NCBI RefSeq assembly: GCF_003337425.1
Contig: NZ_QPJU01000006.1
Location: 62,001-126,000 of the forward strand
DNA length: 64,000 nt
Direction of reading: 5' to 3'
Source: Extensimonas vulgaris
Lineage (GTDB): Bacteria > Pseudomonadota > Gammaproteobacteria > Burkholderiales > Burkholderiaceae_C
Positions 24,362-32,599 of this stretch are shown one piece after another. Below the pieces are notes generated by a model. That model ran no database searches. It saw only the letters and a program-made list of their open reading frames with translations, and was not told the origin of the DNA. Numbering within the stretch: the first letter of the stretch is position 1; every line of letters begins with the position of its first letter. The position numbers and the translations under genes are program-made.

Positions 24362-25903
24362 TCACTGCACGATGTGCAGCACACGCCGGTACTGAATGGC
24401 CTCGGCGACGTGCGTGAGCTGGGTGCTGTGCGCGCCGGCCAGGTCGGCGATGGTGCGCGCGAGCTTGAGCACGCGGTGCGTGCTGCGCGCCGACCAGCCC
24501 AGGCGCGCGGCGGCCTGCTGCAAAAAGGGCGCGGCCGCAGCGTCCAGCAGCAGGTATGCGTCGAGCTCCTGCCCCTGCAGCGCCTGGTTGGTCTTGCCCT
24601 GGCGCGCGAGCATGCGGGCGCGTGCCTGTTCCACGCGCGAGCGCAGGCTCGCGGTGCTCTCGCCTGGCGGCGTCTGCAGTAGCTGCTCTGGCGGTAGCGC
24701 GGGCACTTCGACGTGCAGGTCGATGCGGTCCAGCAGCGGGCCGCTGAGCTTGCCCTGGTAGCGCGCCACCTGGTCGGGCGTGCAGCGGCACACGCGCTGC
24801 GTCGCGCCCAGGTAGCCGCAAGGGCAGGGGTTCATCGCCGCGACGAGCTGGAACTGCGCCGGGTACTCGGCGCGCATGGCCGCGCGTGCGATCGTGATCT
24901 GTCCGGTCTCGAGCGGCTCGCGCAGCGCCTCGAGCGCGGCGCGCGGAAACTCCGGCAGTTCGTCGAGAAACAGCACGCCATGGTGCGCAAGCGAGATTTC
25001 GCCGGGCCGCGGCGGCGTGCCACCCCCCACGAGCGCCACGGCGCTTGCCGTGTGGTGCGGCTGGCGCGTGGGGCGCAGGCCCCACTGCGCGGGGCTGAAG
25101 TGGCCTGCAAGGCTCGCGATGGCCGCGCTTTGCAAGGCTTCGTCCAGCGTCATCGCCGGCAGCAGTCCGGCAAAGCGCCGCGCGAGCATGGACTTGCCCG
25201 AGCCCGGTGGCCCGACCAGCAGCGCGCTGTGGCCGCCGGCCGCGGCGATCTCCAGCGCACGCTTGGCCGCGGCCTGGCCTTTTACGTCGGCCATGTCGGC
25301 GCCGTCGCTGCCCTGCGCCATGGGCGTGGGCTGCAGGCGGCACCAGCCGTCCTCGTCCGTGTCGTCCGCCAGTGCGCCCGCCTCCGTGGGCAGGAAGGCG
25401 CGCACCACGTCAAGCAAATGGCGCGCACGCACCACCTGGGCGCCGGGCACGAGCGCGGCCTCTTCGGCGCTGCCGGGCGGCAGCACCAGCGTGGCTTCGA
25501 CCTTCTGCGTCTGCAGTGCCAGACTGGTTGCAAGCGCGCCGCGCACCGGGCGCAGGGCGCCAGACAGGGACAGCTCGCCCGCAAACTCGTGGCCCGCAAG
25601 GCGCGCGCCGTCGATCTGCCCGCTGGCCGCGAGGATGCCCAGCGCGATCGGCAGGTCGAAGCGCCCTGAATCCTTGGGCAGATCGGCGGGCGCGAGGTTG
25701 ACCGTGATGCGCTTGTTGTGCGGAAACTCCAGCCCCGCGTTGAGCAGCGCGGAGCGCACGCGCTCGCGCGCCTCCTTGACCTCGACGTCGGCCAGTCCGA
25801 CCAGCGTGAAGCTCGGCAGGCCATTGGCCAGATGCACCTCCACGGTGACGGATGGCGCCTGCAGCCCCAAAAGGGCGCGGCTTTGCACCAAAGCAAGACT
25901 CAT
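24362..25903 (-). CDS. comM: ComM/YifB-type AAA+ ATPase (Mg-chelatase-like)
   Basis: AAA+ family protein of 513 residues. ComM is a hexameric helicase that drives branch migration during natural transformation. The layout is a Lon-type N-terminal domain (about 1-170, starting MSLALVQSRALLGLQA), then a magnesium-chelatase-like ATPase with Walker A GPPGSGKSMLARRF and Walker B LFLDELPEF. A cysteine-containing insert (MNPCPCGYLG...CRC) and a C-terminal helical domain follow. With dprA it suggests competence machinery is at least partly kept. Confidence 0.93.
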   Translation of the reverse strand: MSLALVQSRALLGLQAPSVTVEVHLANGLPSFTLVGLADVEVKEARERVRSALLNAGLEFPHNKRITVNLAPADLPKDSGRFDLPIALGILAASGQIDGARLAGHEFAGELSLSGALRPVRGALATSLALQTQKVEATLVLPPGSAEEAALVPGAQVVRARHLLDVVRAFLPTEAGALADDTDEDGWCRLQPTPMAQGSDGADMADVKGQAAAKRALEIAAAGGHSALLVGPPGSGKSMLARRFAGLLPAMTLDEALQSAAIASLAGHFSPAQWGLRPTRQPHHTASAVALVGGGTPPRPGEISLAHHGVLFLDELPEFPRAALEALREPLETGQITIARAAMRAEYPAQFQLVAAMNPCPCGYLGATQRVCRCTPDQVARYQGKLSGPLLDRIDLHVEVPALPPEQLLQTPPGESTASLRSRVEQARARMLARQGKTNQALQGQELDAYLLLDAAAAPFLQQAAARLGWSARSTHRVLKLARTIADLAGAHSTQLTHVAEAIQYRRVLHIVQ

Positions 25904-26058
25904 GAGTGAAGTTCTCCCCCCAAAGAAGTGCGCCGCACAGACTTCACCGTGTTTTTCTCTGCACGGCAGCCGCAGCGCTCAAGGTTTTGCGAATGTAACG
26001 GGTCATGGGCGCCCTGCACGCACATTGACCTGCATCGGGCCGTGTGTCATGCCGTCGA

Positions 26059-26074
26059 TGGCACGGTCTGTGCT
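26059..26074 (+). promoter_or_regulatory. Sigma-54 promoter for glnK-amtB
   Basis: TGGCACGGTCTGTGCT matches the -24/-12 consensus (TGGCAC-N5-TTGC) except G for T before the -12 GC, with the required ten bases between the GG and GC. It lies about 90 bases before the glnK start. Sigma-54/NtrC control of glnK-amtB is well known in Proteobacteria. I could not find a convincing palindromic NtrC site upstream. Confidence 0.75.
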
Positions 26075-26080
26075 TCGTAG

Positions 26081-26503
<423 letters not shown>

Positions 26504-26534
26504 GCGGCGCATCGCATCAGAGAGAGGAAAAGCC

Positions 26535-28043
26535 ATGAAAAAACTACTCGCTTCCCTGGCGCTGGGCCTGAGCCTGTGGGCCGGCATGACGGCAGCCGGC
26601 GCGCAAACCCCGGAACCCGCTGCCAGCGCCCCCGCAGCCGCTGCATCTGTCGCATCCTCCGCGGCCCCGGCCGCAGCGCCCGCGGCGGCCGCTTCCACAC
26701 CGGCACCCACGCCCAACAAAGGCGACACGGGCTGGATGATGGTTTCGACCATCCTGGTCATCCTGATGGTCTTGCCTGGCCTGGCCTTGTTTTACGGCGG
26801 CTTGGTGCGCAGCAAGAACATGCTGTCGGTGCTGATGCAGGTGATGGTGACGTTTTCGCTGATCGTGGTGCTGTGGTTCGTTTACGGCTACAGCCTGGCG
26901 TTCACCGAAGGTGGCCCCTTCATCGGTGGGTTTGACCGCTTGTTCATGAAAGGCATTTGGGACAACGCCGCCGGCACTTTTGCGAATGCGGCCACTTTCA
27001 GCAAGGGCGTAGTGATCCCCGAAATCGTCTATGCCGCGTTTCAAGCCACTTTTGCCGGTATTACCTGCTGCCTGATCGTGGGTGCCTTCGCCGAGCGCAT
27101 CAAATTCAGTGCGGTCATGCTGTTCATGGCGCTGTGGTTCACCTTCAGCTACTTGCCCATCTCCCACATGGTGTGGTTCTGGATGGGCCCCGATGCCTAT
27201 GCTTCCAAAGAAGTCGCCGACGCCATGACGGCCAAGGCCGGCCTGATCTGGCAGTGGGGCGCGCTCGATTTTGCCGGCGGCACGGTGGTGCACATCAACG
27301 CCGCCGTTGCGGGCCTGGTGGGTGCGTTCATGGTCGGTAAGCGCATCGGTTTCGGCAAGGAATCCATGGCCCCGCACAGCCTCACGCTGACCATGGTGGG
27401 CGCGTCGCTGCTGTGGGTAGGCTGGTTCGGCTTCAATGCCGGCTCTGCGCTCGAAGCCAATGGTTTCGCCGGTCTGGCGTTCATCAATACCCTCGTGGCC
27501 ACAGCTGCCGCGGTGCTCGCCTGGTCCGTCGGTGAGGCGTTGATGCGCGGCAAGGCATCGATGCTGGGCGCGGCCTCGGGCGCTGTTGCCGGGCTCGTGG
27601 CGATCACGCCGGCAGCCGGCAATGTGGGCATAGGCGGCGCGCTGGTGGTGGGCTTGGTCGGCGGCTTCGCCTGCCTGTGGGGCGTGAACGGCCTCAAGCG
27701 CCTCATCGGGGCCGACGATACGCTCGACGTGTTCGGCGTGCACGGCGTGGGTGGAATCGTCGGAGCATTGCTCACCGGGGTTTTCAATGCTCCCGGCTTG
27801 GGTGGGCCTGGTTATGTGGCCGATTGGGTCACGGCGACGGGTGTGACAGCGGCAGACTATTCGATTGCCGCACAAGTCTGGACCCAAGCCAAAGCCGTGC
27901 TGTTGACCATCGTGTGGTCGGGCGTGGTGTCCTTCATCGCCTACAAGATCGTGGATATGACCATTGGTCTGCGGGTAACCGAAGAAGAGGAACGTGAGGG
28001 TCTGGATATCACCTATCACGGCGAGTCCGCGTACAACCGGTGA
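26535..28043 (+). CDS. amtB: Ammonium transporter
   Basis: Inner-membrane ammonium channel of 502 residues. A cleavable signal (LLASLALGLSLWAGMTAAGAQ) is followed by an unusual 45-residue Ala/Pro-rich spacer, then 11 membrane helices. Family segments include FYGGLVRSKNMLSVLMQ, the periplasmic DFAGGTVVHINAAVAGLVGA with a pore histidine, and DVFGVHGVGGIVGALLTGVF with the second. The cytoplasmic C-tail should contact GlnK. It follows glnK directly and ends before a strong terminator. Confidence 0.96.
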   Translation: MKKLLASLALGLSLWAGMTAAGAQTPEPAASAPAAAASVASSAAPAAAPAAAASTPAPTPNKGDTGWMMVSTILVILMVLPGLALFYGGLVRSKNMLSVLMQVMVTFSLIVVLWFVYGYSLAFTEGGPFIGGFDRLFMKGIWDNAAGTFANAATFSKGVVIPEIVYAAFQATFAGITCCLIVGAFAERIKFSAVMLFMALWFTFSYLPISHMVWFWMGPDAYASKEVADAMTAKAGLIWQWGALDFAGGTVVHINAAVAGLVGAFMVGKRIGFGKESMAPHSLTLTMVGASLLWVGWFGFNAGSALEANGFAGLAFINTLVATAAAVLAWSVGEALMRGKASMLGAASGAVAGLVAITPAAGNVGIGGALVVGLVGGFACLWGVNGLKRLIGADDTLDVFGVHGVGGIVGALLTGVFNAPGLGGPGYVADWVTATGVTAADYSIAAQVWTQAKAVLLTIVWSGVVSFIAYKIVDMTIGLRVTEEEEREGLDITYHGESAYNR

Positions 28044-28085
28044 GCATGGCAGGGCTGCAGCAGCCCTGGGTGCTTTCCCGTTGGC

Positions 28086-28119
28086 CATGAAAAAAGCCCC
28101 CGAGGGGGCTTTTTTCATG
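28086..28119. terminator. Bidirectional terminator between amtB and the RRM gene
   Basis: CATGAAAAAAGCCCCC and its exact inverse GGGGGCTTTTTTCATG flank a two-base loop. This perfect palindrome offers A/T tracts on both sides and so can serve both convergent genes. Confidence 0.92.
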
Positions 28120-28136
28120 GGTGCATCGGCAACGGA

Positions 28137-28583
28137 TCAATAGCTGTCGCCGCCGTAGCCACCGCTGCGGCCGCCGCCATTGCGCGGGCCGGCACCGTAA
28201 GGGCTGCGGAAGCCACCTTCGCTGCGGCCGCCGCCATAGCCGCCGCCTTCACGGCCACCGCCGCTACGGCCGTAGCCGCCACCGCCGCCACCGCCACCGC
28301 CAAAGCCACCTCCGCCACTGCGCGGCGGACGAGGCTCCATGGGGCGGGCTTCATTGACCACGAGGCTGCGACCACCCATGGCTTGCCCATGCATGCCCTC
28401 AATGGCTGCCTGGGCTTCGGAATCGCTGCCCATTTCGACGAAGCCGAAACCCTTGGAGCGACCAGTGTCGCGCTCCATCATGACCTTCGCGCTGGTAACG
28501 GCACCGAATTGACTGAAGGTTTGCTCCAGATCGTTGTCGCGCGCGGAATACGGCAAATTGCCGACATAAAGTTTGTTGCCCAT
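28137..28583 (-). CDS. RNA-binding protein, RRM plus glycine-rich tail
   Basis: Protein of 148 residues with one RNA-recognition motif at about 1-80: RNP2 as KLYVGNLPYS and RNP1 as KGFGFVEM. The C-terminal half is Gly/Arg/Ser/Tyr-rich. This resembles the Rbp/cold-induced single-RRM proteins of Proteobacteria and cyanobacteria, which act as RNA chaperones; the role is inferred. The ATG at 28583 has GAGGAG upstream, so five extra residues from 28598 are unlikely. It is convergent with amtB. Confidence 0.88.
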   Translation of the reverse strand: MGNKLYVGNLPYSARDNDLEQTFSQFGAVTSAKVMMERDTGRSKGFGFVEMGSDSEAQAAIEGMHGQAMGGRSLVVNEARPMEPRPPRSGGGGFGGGGGGGGGYGRSGGGREGGGYGGGRSEGGFRSPYGAGPRNGGGRSGGYGGDSY

Positions 28584-28880
28584 CGAGGGACTCCTCAAAA
28601 ATACCTGAAAAACGCGATGGAGCCTCGAAAACGCAAGCCGCCCATTTCGATGAAACTTCTGCGCGGAAAACTCAACAGATCATCGCTCTACCAACACGGA
28701 GCAAGCTCCGTACGCCCATTATGACGCACAAGGCTTACAAAAAGGCAAGCGAATACATCGCCGCTGCTCGTCATTGCGTTGCATAAGAGCCTATTTCAGT
28801 GGTGCACATGCCCCATGCCATGGCCTTGCAGGTTGCGGTCAGGGGCGGCGCCTGCGTCCCAACGCTCGCCAAGCATTTGG
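28584..28880. other. Intergenic region without a visible gene
   Basis: This is the region upstream of both the RRM gene (-) and the metX leader (+). It should hold the RRM promoter. I see no convincing RNA gene, repeat or reading frame. The base composition is more AT-rich at 28600-28790 than in neighbouring coding DNA. Confidence 0.5.
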
Positions 28881-28886
28881 TATATT
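28881..28886 (+). promoter_or_regulatory. Candidate -10 of metX leader
   Basis: TATATT lies about 7 bases before the SAM-II aptamer, placing transcription start close to its first stem. No good -35 hexamer is visible. Confidence 0.4.
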
Positions 28887-28891
28887 GGCGC

Positions 28892-28944
28892 CAGCGCTGA
28901 TTTGCCGTAGCTTGCGAGCGCTCTACAAATGCTGCTAAAGACTC
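28892..28944 (+). ncRNA. SAM-II riboswitch
   Basis: The sequence matches the SAM-II aptamer. P1 arms AGCGCT (28893-28898) and AGCGCT (28917-28922) enclose a loop starting GATTTGCCGTAGC, and the 3' part has the hallmark ACAAATGCTGCTAAAG. The order and spacing of GAUUU, CCGUA, UUGC and AAAUG-N2-GCUAAA fit the family member whose structure I recall. It precedes metX, a methionine-synthesis gene, as expected. SAM binding should lower metXW expression. Confidence 0.9.
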
Positions 28945-28958
28945 GTCCGACCTTCCCG

Positions 28959-28993
28959 ACCCGGCCCTGTTTTTAGTAGCGCCGGGTTTTTTT
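28959..28993 (+). terminator. Riboswitch-linked terminator abutting metX start
   Basis: ACCCGGC (28959-28965) and GCCGGGT (28981-28987) form a 7-bp stem, and seven T residues (28987-28993) run straight into the metX ATG. GTAGCGC at 28976-28982 could instead pair with GCGCTCTAC at the 3' side of riboswitch stem P1, giving a possible antiterminator. Confidence 0.7.
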
Positions 28994-30121
28994 ATGTCGT
29001 TCATCGCCACGCCCCAGACCATGCATTTCCCGGAGGCGCTGCCCCTGCAAAGCGGCGCGTCCATCCGCGACTACCACCTCGCCTACGAGACCTACGGCAC
29101 GCTCGATGCCGCGCGCTCCAACGCGGTGCTGGTGTGCCACGCGCTCAACGCTTCGCACCATGTCGCGGGCGTGTATGAAGGGCAGCCGAACAGTGAAGGC
29201 TGGTGGGACAACATGGTCGGACCGGGCAAGCCCGTCGATACAAACCGCTTTTTCGTGATCGGCGTGAACAACCTCGGCTCGTGCTTCGGCTCCACGGGCC
29301 CCATGCACCGCAACCCCGATACGGGCCGCATCTATGGCGCAGACTTTCCCGTGGTCACAGTGGAGGACTGGGTGAACGCGCAGGCGCGGCTGCTCGATCG
29401 TTTGGGCATTGAACGGCTCGCGGCCGTGCTCGGCGGCAGCCTGGGCGGCATGCAGGCGCTGTCGTGGTCGCTGCAATACCCCGAGCGCGTGCGCCACGCC
29501 GTGGTGGTGGCGAGCGCGCCCAACCTCACCGCAGAAAACATCGCCTTCAACGAGGTCGCGCGCCGCGCCATCGTCACCGACCCGGACTTTCACGGTGGCC
29601 ACTTTTACCAGTACGGGGTAGTGCCCAAGCGCGGCCTGCGCATCGCGCGCATGATCGGCCACATCACCTACCTCTCGGACGACGTGATGAACGCCAAGTT
29701 CGGGCGCCAGTTGCGCGACCGGCTCGAACCCAAATACAGCACGCAGGACATCGAATTCCAAATCGAGAGCTACTTGCGCCACCAGGCCGACAAGTTCAGC
29801 GAATACTTCGACGCCAATACCTACTTGCTGATCACGCGCGCGCTCGACTACTTCGACCCGGCGCGCCGCCACGGCGGCAACCTGAGCCTGGCGCTCGCGC
29901 CCGCGACGGCAAAATTTCTGCTCGTGAGCTTCAAGACCGACTGGCGTTTTGCCCCTGCGCGCAGCCGCGAAATCGTCAAAGCTTTGCTCGACAACAAGCG
30001 CAGCGTGAGCTACGCCGAAATCGACGCACCCCACGGACATGATGCCTTTTTGCTTGATGACGCCCGCTACATGAGCGTTATGCGCTCATATTTCGATAGT
30101 ATCGCAAAGGAGCTCGCATGA
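28994..30121 (+). CDS. metX: Homoserine O-acyltransferase
   Basis: Alpha/beta-hydrolase enzyme that acylates homoserine in methionine synthesis. The 375 residues contain the nucleophile S149 in GGSLGGMQ, the conserved [12 protein letters not shown] segment, and the C-terminal Asp-His pair ([10 protein letters not shown]). Proteobacterial MetX proteins may use acetyl- or succinyl-CoA, so the acyl donor is left open. The ATG at 28994 gives the usual N-terminus (MSFIATPQ) but has no Shine-Dalgarno sequence. A SAM-II riboswitch precedes it, and metW overlaps its stop. Confidence 0.94.
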   Translation: MSFIATPQTMHFPEALPLQSGASIRDYHLAYETYGTLDAARSNAVLVCHALNASHHVAGVYEGQPNSEGWWDNMVGPGKPVDTNRFFVIGVNNLGSCFGSTGPMHRNPDTGRIYGADFPVVTVEDWVNAQARLLDRLGIERLAAVLGGSLGGMQALSWSLQYPERVRHAVVVASAPNLTAENIAFNEVARRAIVTDPDFHGGHFYQYGVVPKRGLRIARMIGHITYLSDDVMNAKFGRQLRDRLEPKYSTQDIEFQIESYLRHQADKFSEYFDANTYLLITRALDYFDPARRHGGNLSLALAPATAKFLLVSFKTDWRFAPARSREIVKALLDNKRSVSYAEIDAPHGHDAFLLDDARYMSVMRSYFDSIAKELA

Positions 30122-30816
30122 GCGCGCAGGCCACCATGGAAGTGATCGCCAGCCTCGTGCCGCAGGGCGCGCGCGTGCTCGACCTGGGCTGCGGTGACGG
30201 CTCCTTGCTCTCGTATCTGCAGCGCGAGCGCGGCTGCAGCGGCTACGGCATAGAAATCGACGACGCCAACGTGCTCGCCTGCGTGCAGCGCGGCGTCGAT
30301 GTGATCCAGCTCAACCTCGACGAAGGGCTGTCGATGTTCGGCGACCGCTCGTTCGACGTGGTGCTGCAGATCGACACCCTGCAGCACCTGCGCAACGCCG
30401 AAGTCATGCTGCGCGAAACCGCGCGCGTGGGGCGCACGGGCATCGTCGCCTTTCCCAACTTTGCGCACTGGCCGAACCGTCTTTCGGTGCTGCGCGGGCG
30501 CATGCCCGTGACGCGCCACCTGCCTTACCAGTGGTACGACACGCCCAACATCCGTGTGGGCACTTACGCCGACTTCGAGGTGCTCGCGCGCAAGAACCGT
30601 CTGCGCATTCTCGACGCCTTCGGCCTGCAGGACGGGCGCATCGTGCGCTTTTTGCCCAATGCGCGCGCGGGCACGGCGGTATTTCATTTCGAGGCGCAGC
30701 GTAGTCCCCGGCATCGGCCCTCATGCTGCTGCAGCGGCAAGTCCCAGAAACTCCAGCACAGCGGGCAGATGCGCGGCAAAGTCGCTGAGTCCGTGGTCGC
30801 TGCCTTCGAGCAATAG
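30118..30816 (+). CDS. metW: Methionine biosynthesis protein MetW, extended C-terminus
   Basis: SAM-dependent-methyltransferase-like protein paired with MetX. The SAM-binding motif is [16 protein letters not shown], and [20 protein letters not shown] is typical of MetW. It is 232 residues, whereas MetW proteins are usually near 195: after FHFEAQR about 37 residues rich in Cys, Ser and Gln continue antisense into the end of the esterase gene, a 96-base overlap. The tail looks like read-through after stop loss. Its start overlaps the metX stop (ATGA). Confidence 0.88.
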   Translation: MSAQATMEVIASLVPQGARVLDLGCGDGSLLSYLQRERGCSGYGIEIDDANVLACVQRGVDVIQLNLDEGLSMFGDRSFDVVLQIDTLQHLRNAEVMLRETARVGRTGIVAFPNFAHWPNRLSVLRGRMPVTRHLPYQWYDTPNIRVGTYADFEVLARKNRLRILDAFGLQDGRIVRFLPNARAGTAVFHFEAQRSPRHRPSCCCSGKSQKLQHSGQMRGKVAESVVAAFEQ

Positions 30817-31317
30817 CAGTTTGGCGTGTGGATAGCGGGCGACCATTTCGCGCCAGTCGAGCAGCTCGTCGCCTTTGGCGATGATGGCGAACTCGGGCCC
30901 CGCGGGCGGAAGGCCGCGCGTGTCGAGCGCGCGCAGCTCATCGACATATTCGGGGCGGAAATAAAAGCGCTGGCTCGGGTCGTGCCAGGCGCTTTGTTCG
31001 CCGATGTAGCGGACCAGGTCGCGCGCCGGATCGACGGCCGGGTTCAGCAGCACGCTCGCGCAGCGCGCCTGCTGCGCCACCCAGCTTGCGTAATAGCCAC
31101 CGAGCGAGGAGCCCACCACGGCCATGCGGGCGTGCGGCCAGTCGGCGATGCCCTGGCGCACCAGCTCCATCGCGGCGCGCGGCGAGGGCGGCAGCTGCGG
31201 GCACCACCAGTGCACCTCGGGGTGGTGGCGCGCGAGGTGCTGCGCCATCAAAGTGGCTTTGGCCGATTGCGGCGAGGAGCGAAAGCCGTGCAGGTAGAGC
31301 AAGTGGGTGGTTGGCAT
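30721..31317 (-). CDS. YqiA-type alpha/beta-hydrolase esterase
   Basis: Cytosolic hydrolase of 198 residues related to E. coli YqiA (UPF0227). The oxyanion region is LLYLHGFRSSPQS, the nucleophile lies in VVGSSLGGYYA, the acid in AKGDELLDW, and the histidine in [10 protein letters not shown]. The natural substrate is unknown. Its last 96 bases overlap the extended end of metW on the other strand. It is divergent from rodA. Confidence 0.82.
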   Translation of the reverse strand: MPTTHLLYLHGFRSSPQSAKATLMAQHLARHHPEVHWWCPQLPPSPRAAMELVRQGIADWPHARMAVVGSSLGGYYASWVAQQARCASVLLNPAVDPARDLVRYIGEQSAWHDPSQRFYFRPEYVDELRALDTRGLPPAGPEFAIIAKGDELLDWREMVARYPHAKLLLLEGSDHGLSDFAAHLPAVLEFLGLAAAAA

Positions 31318-31420
31318 GGTGTGGGCTCCGAAATGAATGGCGAATGCAATGGTCTCTCGTGACGTGTGGCATCAGCGCCAGCTTGGGCGCCCATTGTGGG
31401 CCGCCGCGGATAATCGCGCC

Positions 31421-32599
31421 ATGGCTGCCGTGATCGACAAACCCTCCCTTGCCCAGCGTGTCCTCATGCTGTTGCGTGGTTTCGATGCTCCTTTGCTCGT
31501 GCTCGTGGCGCTGCTTTCGGGTCTGGGCCTGTTGGCCATGTATTCCTCGGGCTACGACCACGGTACGCGCTTCATCGACCATGGGCGCAACATGCTGCTC
31601 GCGGCGCTGATTTTGTTCGTCGTGGCACAGGTGCCGCCGCAGAAAATCATGGTGCTGGCGGTGCCGCTGTACGCGCTCGGGGTGGCGCTGCTCGTGGCCG
31701 TGGCCCTGTTCGGCCTGACCAAGAAAGGGGCGCAGCGCTGGCTGGACCTCGGCGTGGTCGTGATCCAGCCGAGCGAGATTCTGAAGATTGCCATGCCCAT
31801 GATGCTCGCCTGGTGGTTCCAAAAGCGCGAGGGCCAGTTGCGCGCGCTCGACTTCGGCGTGGCCGCGCTGCTGCTGGCCGTGCCCGTGGGCCTGATCATG
31901 AAGCAGCCCGACCTCGGCACGGCGCTGCTGGTGCTGGCTGCGGGGCTGTCGGTGATTTTCTTCGCCGGCCTGCCGTGGAAGCTGGTGCTGCCACCGGTGC
32001 TGCTGGGCGCCGTGGCCGTGGCGCTGATCGTCTGGTACGAACCCTCGCTGTGCGCCGAGGGCGTGCGCTGGCCGGTGCTGCACGACTACCAGCAGCAGCG
32101 TATCTGCACGCTGCTGGACCCCACGCGCGACCCGCTGGGCAAGGGCTTTCACATCATCCAGGGCATGATCGCCATAGGCTCGGGCGGGTTTTGGGGCAAG
32201 GGCTTCATGGCAGGCACGCAGACGCACCTCGAATTCATCCCCGAGCGCACCACGGACTTCATCTTTGCGGCGTTTTCCGAGGAATTCGGCCTCGTGGGCA
32301 ACCTGGTGCTGATCACCTGCTTCGTGCTGCTGATCTGGCGTGGTCTGGCGATCGCGCTGCGCGCCAACACCCTGTTCGGGCGCCTCATGGCGGGGGCCGT
32401 GGCGACGATTTTCTTCGCCTACGCCTTCGTCAACACGGGCATGGTCAGCGGCATCCTGCCCGTGGTGGGCGTGCCGCTGCCTTTCATCAGCTACGGCGGC
32501 ACGGCCATGGTCACGCTGGGGCTGGCGCTGGGTATTTTGATGTCGGTGGCGCGCGCGCAGCAGCAAGCTCCGCACACGCTCTCTAAAATCAGCGCATGA
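31421..32599 (+). CDS. rodA: Peptidoglycan glycosyltransferase RodA
   Basis: SEDS-family glycosyltransferase of the elongasome, 392 residues with about ten membrane helices. Family segments include KGAQRWLDLGVVVIQPSEILK, the catalytic-region MKQPDLGTALLVLAAG, and the C-terminal GVPLPFISYGGTAMVT. The start at 31421 gives a normal cytoplasmic N-terminus. mrdA (PBP2) and mreBCD would usually lie just upstream but are not in the window. Its stop overlaps the tldD start. Confidence 0.95.
   Translation: MAAVIDKPSLAQRVLMLLRGFDAPLLVLVALLSGLGLLAMYSSGYDHGTRFIDHGRNMLLAALILFVVAQVPPQKIMVLAVPLYALGVALLVAVALFGLTKKGAQRWLDLGVVVIQPSEILKIAMPMMLAWWFQKREGQLRALDFGVAALLLAVPVGLIMKQPDLGTALLVLAAGLSVIFFAGLPWKLVLPPVLLGAVAVALIVWYEPSLCAEGVRWPVLHDYQQQRICTLLDPTRDPLGKGFHIIQGMIAIGSGGFWGKGFMAGTQTHLEFIPERTTDFIFAAFSEEFGLVGNLVLITCFVLLIWRGLAIALRANTLFGRLMAGAVATIFFAYAFVNTGMVSGILPVVGVPLPFISYGGTAMVTLGLALGILMSVARAQQQAPHTLSKISA

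Noticed and set aside
25904-26058. NtrC binding sites upstream of glnK
   Set aside because: TGCAC-containing stretches near 26017-26036 lack the needed inverted symmetry and spacing, so I do not call them.
28140-28330. Repetitive GCC/CCG stretch as a CRISPR or tandem array
   Set aside because: It is the glycine-rich tail of the RRM protein; no regular repeat-spacer pattern.
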